A stretch of DNA of 64,000 nucleotides. Origin: Earliella scabrosa (Eukaryota > Basidiomycota > Agaricomycetes > Polyporales > Polyporaceae). The notes under the pieces are model-generated. The model did not search any database, was not told the DNA's origin, and saw only the letters and a list, made by a program, of their open reading frames with translations. The stretch is taken from NCBI GenBank assembly GCA_022605405.1, contig JABYQQ010000002.1:2914001-2978000 (forward strand), read 5' to 3'. This document shows positions 55,171 through 64,000 of the stretch, in pieces. The translations under genes and the position numbers were made by a program. Position 1 is the stretch's first letter; each line of letters begins with the position of its first letter.

Positions 55171-57839
55171 ATGTATATGCTCGACTCTTCCCGCGCAGAA
55201 CTGCACTACTTCCTTACCCCGGAGGCCGTGCTCGAGCAACACGGCAAGTACGCGATCCTCTCCCACGTCTGGGATAAGGTGGAGCAATCCTTCAAGGACG
55301 TTAAGAAGATCGCGAAGCGGTGTGCTACGACCGGCACAAACCCTCGGGACGATCCCCACTTGTCCGAAAAGGTGCGACAATGCTGCATACTCGCCGAGAA
55401 ACACGGCTACCGATGGGTGTGGATTGACACCTGCTGCATCGACAAGAGCAGCAGCACCGAGCTCTCCGAGGCGATCAACTCCATGTTCCGCTACTACTCC
55501 CTGTCCAGTGTTTGCTATGCATACCTGCGCGATGTTCCGCTACCTGGGGGCGTCACGAAACTTCCCGTCACCGACCCGAGGAAGGATTACACGTTCGACA
55601 AGCTACAACAAAGACTTCGTGAAAGTGTATGGTGGACCAGAGGCTGGACCCTGCAGGAACTCATTGCCCCCGGATTGGTCCTCTTCTTGTCGGATTCTTG
55701 GGACATCATTGGATCCAAATACGACTTTTCGGACTTTATCGAAAGCTCGTGTCCGGGCTATGTACCTCAGGATGTCCTCCGCCACGAGCGCGATCTATCG
55801 GACGTCAGTGTGGCGCAGCGCATGTCGTGGGCCGCCCGTCGGGAGACCACTCGTGTGGAGGACGAAGCATACTGTCTCCTTGGAATTTTTAACATCAGTA
55901 TGCCGACGCTCTACGGGGAGGGCAAGAAGGCGTTTCATCGTCTGCAGGAGGAGATCGTCAAAATGGCTCCGGACCTCACTATCTTTGCTTGGGGCGACAC
56001 TTGTGAAGATTATAATCGCACGACATCTAGCCTCGTCGAGTGCGACCTCCTCGCTTCGTCTCCATCCGACTTCAGCAACTGTGGCTCCCATGAGTGTGTA
56101 TCCCCGTACTGGCAAAAGGTGCGTCGTAATTGATGATGCTTGTATAGTCGACTGAGTCATGCACTACACTGGTAACATAGCTCGAATCTATGACTGGCCA
56201 TTTTCCGCAGTTCGAATTCACGCCATATGTGATTCGTGCACACATTCCCGTCCTGAACATCGGTGGTGAACAGTTCATGGACCTGTGCTGCGTCAATAAA
56301 GACAACGGCCGATTGTTTCTCCATCTCATCCAGGATACATCCAATCAGCGGCCGGGTATGTATGGTATCATGACGCGAGTCGCTGGGTATCGCTTGCAGA
56401 TCTCCAGTTCAAGTCATCGTTGCATCGAATCCTACACCAAGGAATACAGGTCCCAGGAGCCGACCTGGAGGGACATCTACTTCGTGAACACAACTTCCTC
56501 CGAACATGTTTTCCAGATGTCAAAACTCCCAATGAATCATCGACTGTCTTCGAAGGTCCATTTCCCAAGCTGGTACCAACTCTCTCAGCTCACGAACAAC
56601 ATGATCAAATTTGCTGGAATTGACACCAAACGTGGTGACCTGCCGGTCGTCGTGACCTTCCTGCCACAACGCAGAGTTCACGACAACATTGGAATAGACA
56701 AAGCGACGTCGGTGGAACTTACAGTTGGGAGGTGTCACATCCGACACCCTGTACATGCTGGTACCACGCATTCTTCGACCACAGGCACCACGTCTCCTTC
56801 CCTCGGCTCCGACGCTGGTGTCAATACACCGACTAGCTCCAATGTCCCAGAGGAGTTGTTGTCATTATGGATAAGTCTCAGACCAGCATCAACGGGAACT
56901 TCACACCGTGGCCGCTCCACGCATAGCTGTGCTACCGATCATATCCGGGGGTGGGATAATCTGGAGAAGAAGTTCCCTACACTATGTCGACCCTGCCCTA
57001 CACCATTCTCCCATGTCTACTCCCCCATCTACATCTTGCCAAACGCGGTAAATGTAACACTCACTCCTTGCCCATTCAACCCTTCGGGAACTCTGTCTCT
57101 GGATCTCTCAATGTCGTCAATGAGTTTCGAAGACAGTTACTCATCGGCGAAGGAGTATCTGGACCATCTACCTCAGCATATCACGGACTCGGAACATATC
57201 CCCGACCCGGACACAAATCATCCCCCTCCACTGTCGGGTTTCCGGATCTTCCACCAGAGCAATGGCTCCCACTTCCGACCGCTCAGATTTGCTATGATCA
57301 GGGAAAATCATGCGTACTGCTTCAGTACTACGGACCCGACTGATAGGCGTGGACGTCCGCGTCCGTGCATTACCAAGGGATGTGTTACCCTCGTCTTCAG
57401 GTGCGACGACGACTGGGAGCGATGCTTCGCAGACCTTGAGGTTCTCGCATATGATGAGAGCGTCATGGAATGGATCCCTACGTCCAACGGCCAGGTCCCT
57501 CCCGCTCGACGCCCGATATCAGCCGGCTGCGATGACGATGGCCGGGCCCTCTATTATGCCCTCGGAGACATGGACGGCAGGAGCGTGGTTGGTGTAACGG
57601 CTGAACATATGGTATGCATCCTATCTCATGAGCGCCTTGGAGTACACACATTTCGATTGAACTGTCTCGAACAGGGTGGTGCGTGCGTTGTTTTACCCGA
57701 AGCATTCAACATATACGCGAGAATTGAGTCAAAGAGGCTGGAGAACAACTACCAAATCCTGTGAGTCTCGCCTTAGTTCAGGTGGAGAGATTCGCAACTG
57801 ACATGGGTCCTACATAGGTGCTGGAAGGACAGGCTATGA
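55171..57839 (+). CDS. HET-domain protein 3
   Basis: Exons 55171-56118, 56181-57611, 57675-57760, 57818-57839; 828 aa. ATG at 55171 (MYMLDSSRAELHYFLTPEAV), matching HET gene 2. HET motifs: YAILSHVW, WVWIDTCCIDKSSSTELSEA, TRGWTLQELIAP; post-HET MSWAARRETTRVEDEAYCLL. The C-terminal region aligns with that of HET gene 2 (EFTPYVIRAHIPVLNIGGEQ; GRALYYALGDMDGRS; AEHM at the last intron), with more divergence than in the HET domain. The last exon codes CWKDRL. Presumed role: non-self recognition or cell death signalling, cytosolic. Paralogue of HET gene 2 by tandem duplication of a larger block. Confidence 0.92.
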
Positions 57840-60800
57840 AACTGGCATCGCGACCATTTCTCATACCTACAGCCGCATCGGTCTTGCATCGTTGTACCAC
57901 TAGGTCTCGATGAAGAAGCATGTAGCTCGTCGTCGGCTCTTCGGGGGAGGTGCGTGCACAGCCAGACCTCGACGTGCACACATCCACCGCACGCATCACG
58001 GCGGAACATATCGCGATAGCAGTCGAGAAATTGCATGATGAGAGGTGCGTTCGACGGGCGGGGCGTCGCCCCCGAACTTGCCATAAAGCCGCATGTTGTG
58101 CGTGTATATACATACAGAGGGATGGCACGAGCTCCGGAAGCCTGTGGAGTAGGTAGATGCGTGCTTGAGGTGACGGACTTGCGCAGGACCACGCCGCGGA
58201 GTTAGAGGTAAGGATGTGGCCCTTACCTCCGCAGTCGGGGCCCAGGCGTTCGTAGCACGCTCGTTGCTCGGCTGTTCGACGAGGAAGGTAGAGGCGCCGA
58301 CGTGCATCGACGATATTGCCACTAGAGTGACCTAACGGGGCGCACCGCGGCAGCGTCAGGCGGGGTCCCTGCTGACCCGCGCTGAACGTCCGGCAGCTTT
58401 CGTCGGCACGGTTGCATCGAGATGCTCATGCGGCAGAAGGCCTCATCTTCAATGCGAGCCCAGCGCCGTCTTGACGCCAAGAGATGGGGACGGCTGCTGG
58501 ATGTCCAGCGTCCTACCGCGCCCACATCGTGAGCCGGAAGCCAAAAACTCGAGTGTAGAACGAGGGTGTGAGCGGGTTTTCAAGAACGCATGCGTGATGA
58601 GCTCTTGCAAGGTCCGCGCCAAGGTCTTCGGAGTCGAACCTGGCCGCGCGAGACGCAAGCGGAGGTGGTCGCCACGAAGGGCGTAACAGAGCCGGCACGG
58701 CACGTTCCATGTAGGTAGCCTGAGAGGATTTCGTGAACCGCGCACGCCGGCCAGCGTCGCATGGCGGACACGTAGCTGGAGCGGACAGCGAGCCACTCGA
58801 CCCCGTCGTAGGGGCCTGCACCGCTCACGGAGAGCGCGTAGGCCAACCCGTAACCCGTGAGGTTTCCTGAACCCAAAAGGATGACTATATCTGAGAACAG
58901 GTACAGCTTTGCGCATAGTCGCTGACCGAGGAGGGGGTGAAACCTGCAGAGAGATCAGCAAATCACCCAGGAAGGTAGGAAGTACGGCTCACAGGCGACG
59001 AGAGAAGCAGATACACCATGAGAACGAAGCTAAAATCCACACGAGTGAAAGCTATGGAGTATCAGCAACGATCATGAGGCCAGAGCGGTGAACAACTCAC
59101 TACGAGCGTAGAGCACGACGGCGGGGAGCGATAGTAGCAGGCCGACGACACTTTCTGTGAGCTGAATGTCATCCGTTCTATGCATTGGACGTATGACCAA
59201 AGGTCTCGACGAATGGCCGACAAGCTGCAGACAGATCGTGGATGTCAGTGTGAAGCGAACCAAGGAGACGACTCCTCCTGCTCACCTAAGTTTCTGTAAC
59301 AGCATCCCCTGATGAGAGAACTTCCGGAGCGCAAGCGCAAGAGGTTCATGTTCAAGTCAAGATCGGATGATGTTCACACGAGACTAGGCAGTTTCGACTT
59401 CCAGGGGGACCTCGAGGATAGAGCCGCGGATCTTCATGCGCACTCGGGCCCTTGTGTCGTGGACGCGATGCTACTGCACAATCCCAACATTGGCTACACT
59501 CCCAATCGTAAACACGTTCAAATGCTCACCTCAGATCGCCACCATGTATACGCGTCGTTCGCCGGTTCGCGGCCATATGAATGGAGTTCAATGGTGCTCA
59601 AGATTCTTCGTCTCTCCAAGATTGAGCTCTGTGCGCGTGAAGAATCGCCGTGTCCGTGAATACCGGCTACTCACTCCAGCACGGCTGCGATTTCACCGAT
59701 TTCACCAGGTTGTTCGCAGCATGTCATGGCAACTCGGACTCGGAGAATGTGTGCGATGGGACTCCGAGTCCCGGGAGAGATTGACGTATCCTAGCTGGCA
59801 GTGGGGTTGTAGGACAGGGCGGTATCATGGCGGTCGACTCGTCAAATCTTCAGAAGTACTTCAGAAGGGCGGTCTGGGGCGTTGGCCGTTGGGGTCATGG
59901 TATGAGTCTTAGTGGTACGGTCTTGTGGGCGGTTGGGCGCTCATGAACAGGCGCTCAAGCACCTATATGCTCTTCCTTCCGTCATCGTCGATGCCTTGCA
60001 ATATCGCAGCTTTTTGTTACTCTCTGGCTGGTTCACTGAGATGTTTGGTCTGGTGATCTTATGCTTAGCAAGGCTGCACCCACCGGACATCTCTGCCGAC
60101 TTCAACGACCGATCTCTCCGCTCCTCAACTTGAACGACTCGTATAGTCGCGAGACGGGGTGGTCGATGGACGAGGCTGGAGGCGTCCACTTGCGCAAGCT
60201 CTGCAGAGCGGGAGACTAGGACGTTGTGAAAACTCATACACAGGTGTGTCCAAGCCCCTTCATCATGACCACGCAGCTATTGACGTGCAACTACATAGTT
60301 AGCGTGTCAAGTATCATGGGTCGCACTCCGTCTATCTAGGTGGAACCGCCCTGCTGTGCTATGAGGTATGTTACTCTTTGGGCCTACATTATCCGATTCC
60401 AGCCGGAGCTCGCAGACTTCGAATCATCTGGTTTCAGCCAACATGTCCTACACTCTGCACCTTCCGTGGGTGCATCCTAGTCTGCACGTATAATGCACGG
60501 CATTCAACTCGCGAGCTCAACTCCTTCTCCCATACTCTGCGTACAACATCTACGACCACTACACCCACCTAGACGTCATACCTGGACGCGGCGAGGCTAG
60601 GTCCGTCTGTCCTCCATTGCCCTTCTTCAACACCTCCGTTGCGAAACCCGGGAACGGCCCACTGCATGCAACTCACTACCCATCTATTATCCCATTCTGT
60701 CGTTGCTCGCGCACGCACAAAGTCCTCTGATCCCGACACTCGAATAGTCGGTCCTTATACCTCCCCTCGTCGTTCAACACCGTCTACGTCTACGTCTGGA

Positions 60801-62700
60801 CCCAAAGTGGCCTCTTGAGCTTATCTATTCGCTCTCGATCTTCCGACGATGCGGGTTGAACACTTCCCTACGACTCACTTTTCACTCAACACCTGCATGT
60901 CGACATCATGAGACAGAACTCTCGGAAGCGCAGGGAAGGATGCGCGGATGGTCGATGGGAGCGAAGGGACGGGTACAGATATTGACTGTTCGGTGGGTCT
61001 GTTGTTCTCGCCAAGAGGCTGTTCCTGACGCACAAATCTATCTTTCTCGCCTCAGGTTGCCTTCCGCAGTCGGAGAGTGGGGCCGCTCTTACCTCAGTGT
61101 CGCTGCCAACATCTAGTCCTCCTGCTGGTCGAAGTGGGAGTATGTCTATCCAACGCTCTCATGACGTCTGCTTTACCGGGCCCGTGGTCCTCCTCCGATT
61201 AGTCCATCACGGCTCTCAATGGGACGTCCGCGCAGACGGTCCTCCGCCATCGTTGCCTGTGTTCACTTCCATATTGGCGATCCCACATCCCCGCTAAGTA
61301 CTCGGCGCTGGGAACGGACGTCAGGCAGCGACATATCGCGAACCGCTCCCGGGCCTAGTGCTGCTATTCTCCACGGACTTGGCTCCTGGCGGGCACCCTG
61401 CCTCCGAGACTATCGTCCTGACTGCACCATCACACATGCGACGGACGCGCCATAAGGCTCCGTTGAGGATTCGAAGGCTCGCCCAACAGAGTTGATCCAG
61501 TCTTGAGGACGCTCCAGGGGGTCAGGCGATCGGCACGAGGTCTTGCCTGCGGACATGAGCGAGTCAAGGACGGACTGGGGACGAGGATGGGTCCGCGATG
61601 GGACATTTGGAACGACGCGTCCGGACGCGCTTCCTCGCTCGCGGACTCGAGAAGAAGACCAATCGCGGGTCCAGTCGCCTGCGTCGAGGGTGACGACGAG
61701 CATGGCAGGCCGCAGGAGCAGTGATCGTCGAGGCCGTCTCCCGCCCCGGCGTCTCGCGATTCGCGGCCACTCCCCACGTTACACAAGTCGCGTCATGACT
61801 CTCCCATCCGTACGTCGACCGACCTCAGCCGTAAACGCGAACACCGCGTCCTCTTACTCGTAGCGTAGAGGTGCGAGCATGTCTGTTCGACGTCTTCATG
61901 ATGTACGCTTCCTCGGGTCCACGGTCCTCTTCCGATGGGCGCATCGCAGCTCTCAAAGGGGCAGCGGGCTGCCGCGCAGTGAAGATCACACCATTCCGTC
62001 TTCACAGCTCCATTCACGGCTTCTGCGTCATCGCTGCTTGGAGTTGTGAACGAGTGCAAGGTAGCGACATCTCGCGAATCATCGTCCGTCGTCTATGACC
62101 CTTGGTCGCCACTACGGGCATGTCGAGGGTTGTGGTTAAGCCTCCATCCCTGCTGCAAGTCATCCACCGTCCCGTGTCACCGTATGTCATGGACTTTGTC
62201 CTGGCACAGTCCATTATGATCGCCGTGGTCGCAGTATGCAACGGACGCGCCGCAAGGCGGAGTGCGCGCCGGACGATTCGGGACGAAGTCCAACAAGACG
62301 CTCGCCGCCCGAGCACCCTCGTGGGCTCGGGCGCTGCGGCGGAAGGGAGGGGGCGAGCGCGCCGCCGCGCAGGGAGACGGAGAAGGAGGATATGGACTTA
62401 TGAAGGCTCTCCGTTCTTGTCGATTCGGTCAAGACCACGTCGCTCGCGTGCCGAACATCCTGGATGTACGAGGGACGATTGACCGAACGCGCCCCCTCTC
62501 TCGGAGGCGCAGTCACCTCAGGCACGATGTCGAGGAGATCGGCCGTGCGCAAGAACCATGAGGAGGACTCGGAGGACTCATGCTGGCAGCATCGGTCCGG
62601 CGTTACAGAAGAGGCCAATCGAAGGGCACCCCGTTTGAACACGCACGGCCTCTCCCCCCGCCTTCCCCCACCCCCAGTCGCCTTTGTCTCCAGCTCGATC
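55171..62700 (+). repeat. Segmental duplicate X2 (HET gene 3 and downstream)
   Basis: Second copy of the block described at 46634-53760. The divergence between the non-coding parts is much larger than in the HET coding exons, which suggests the HET genes were kept while the rest decayed. Confidence 0.65.
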
Positions 62701-64000
62701 TCAGCGCACTCATCGATACATTCGTTCTGCTGCCTGTCCATGTAACGATGCGTTCTCGTCGACGATAGCACCCCTGCGGTCCTCGCCCTGTCGTCGGTTC
62801 TCGGGCACATCACATATATGGATGATAGTATATACGTGCTGTGTCGCACACAGCCTCCCGTTCCTCCTCATACGGTTCTCGATGTCTGCTGAATCCTTGA
62901 CTCATCGAAAAACCTGTCAGACTCAGCCCTACCTAGACTGCACGCATATCACTGGACGCATCTTCCGCGGAACCGTACGGTGAAAGACACTGAGGTCGTC
63001 CGGATACTCAGGTGCCCGGTCTTGCGCGAGGGCGCATATGCTATTGTCGAACAGACGTCCATCGATCTCGAGTACGTCGGCGCTGTGGGTTGAACGTTGA
63101 ACGTCAAGGGCGCGGCACTCTGGATGAATCCGTCCCCGGTTTTCGCATCCTATCTCTCGTCAGGACCGTTCTCTCGGTTTAACTTCGCAGGCGCAGACAG
63201 GTGTCATTTTCGCACACTGGAAACTTCCTGAACGTCCCCGAGTGGAGCTTCATCGGATCTCGAGCTCGCGAGAACGTGTCTGTATGTATCTGTATGCGGC
63301 TGCCTCAAGGTACTATCGCTGCTATCAGTCATTTGGGTGGCCGTGTCTGTCACCACGAGGTGGACGGTCCACCTTCTGCGAAGTTGGGGCAGCTAGAGGA
63401 GCGGACTCATGATTGGCTCAGTCGACCACTCTCGTACCCTCTTCTCCGCAACGACTCCTATGCAGAAGCTGCTGGATCCTTCTCTTCCATTTTCAATCGG
63501 ACCGTGGACGTGGTTCGGTTCTCCACCTCATTGTACTCCACCTCGTTGCATAGACTGGACCCTGAACTGTTCCTCCGGTCGGCCGCCCTCATTGCGCCGC
63601 TATTACTAGGGACAGCTGCAGGACTTCGCCCGTTACTGTAGCGCAGAAACGATTCTGTGACCTGCTCAGCGCGACATGAGGCGTTCGCACTATGATTGCA
63701 TGCAGTCATATTGGTTCCCAATTGTTTGCCAACGCACTGAAATGCCCATTTGATACTATGCCAAAGCCGTCAGGCTTTGCTTGCATACGACGATCGAGGC
63801 TGATCATTGCCATGGTAGGCAGAGCTGTCACTCGCGCAGCTTAGCGCAGGGTGATGCAGAGAACGTAATCGACGTATCTCTTGGAGCAATATTGACTTTC
63901 ATTCAGGCAAATTCTAGCGCGCCGCTCAACACGAGGACGTCTCATGAGCCTAGTGTGGTCCACCACTACAAGAGCCGGAGAGTAGCGTGAGCCGGCTTCC
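57840..64000. other. Degenerate region downstream of HET gene 3
   Basis: No gene was assembled in ~6.2 kb. Parts of 58449-62700 mirror 49590-53760; within it, 61130-61260 and 61880-61990 also resemble each other and 52320-52410 (…catgacgtctgctt / …catgatgtacgcttcctcgg, then ggtcctcctccgatt / ggtcctcttccgatg). This hints at a small internal repeat. From 62.7 kb to the right edge nothing is recognised; the ORF at 63201-63641 (146 codons, plus) has no domain. Confidence 0.45.

Noticed and set aside
62214..62849. 211-codon minus ORF
   Set aside because: Low-complexity Ser/Arg/Pro translation; the region is part of the decayed duplicate X2 and the matching part of X1 does not keep the same frame.

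Overview
The window is nuclear DNA from a filamentous fungus, most likely a wood-decay basidiomycete (Agaricomycetes, probably Polyporales). The signs are short GT-AG introns of roughly 45-110 nt in nearly every gene, sesquiterpene synthases of the basidiomycete type, HET-domain proteins, F-box/LRR proteins, and fungus-specific membrane families (DUF6534-like, and a 7-TM family with a YRVWLVWG motif). Species cannot be assigned from this sequence. Most genes had to be assembled exon by exon; exon limits quoted here come from reading splice sites and checking phase by hand.

Left part (1-17 kb). A DUF6534-like gene runs off the left edge. It is followed by three sesquiterpene synthase genes on the minus strand (2.2-3.4, 4.6-5.8 and 10.5-11.8 kb). 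Two of them belong to a repeated unit: synthase (minus), a ~1.2 kb degenerate block, then a 7-TM membrane gene (plus). The 7-TM gene is broken in the first unit and intact in the second (13.8-15.3 kb); a third scrap of it lies at 6.1-6.3 kb. A CACTA-like TIR element (7.5-8.8 kb) sits in the first unit, and the second unit preserves the empty site. A seven-exon monoacylglycerol-lipase-like gene closes this part.

Middle (18-35 kb). A second DUF6534-like gene is followed by a complete young Ty1/copia retrotransposon (20.4-26.9 kb) with 580-bp LTRs, a 5-bp target duplication and a half-tRNA primer site. Beyond it lie relics of an F-box/LRR gene and of the lipase gene, an F-box/LRR gene, a five-exon small secreted cysteine-rich protein gene, and a third DUF6534-like gene.

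Right part (35-64 kb). A HET-domain gene has been split by two TIR elements that share a CCCAGTG end and make 7-bp target duplications; the second has itself received a 1.05 kb LTR element with identical LTRs. Next come an F-box/LRR gene, a membrane-anchored LRR gene, and two intact four-exon HET genes (46.6-49.3 and 55.2-57.8 kb). Each HET gene heads a ~7-8 kb block that is a diverged tandem duplicate of the other; the non-HET parts of these blocks look like decayed sequence without a gene I can name.

The whole window is accessory in character: tandem duplication of terpene-synthase and HET units, paralogue death, and repeated transposon insertion. No rRNA, tRNA or CRISPR was recognised.
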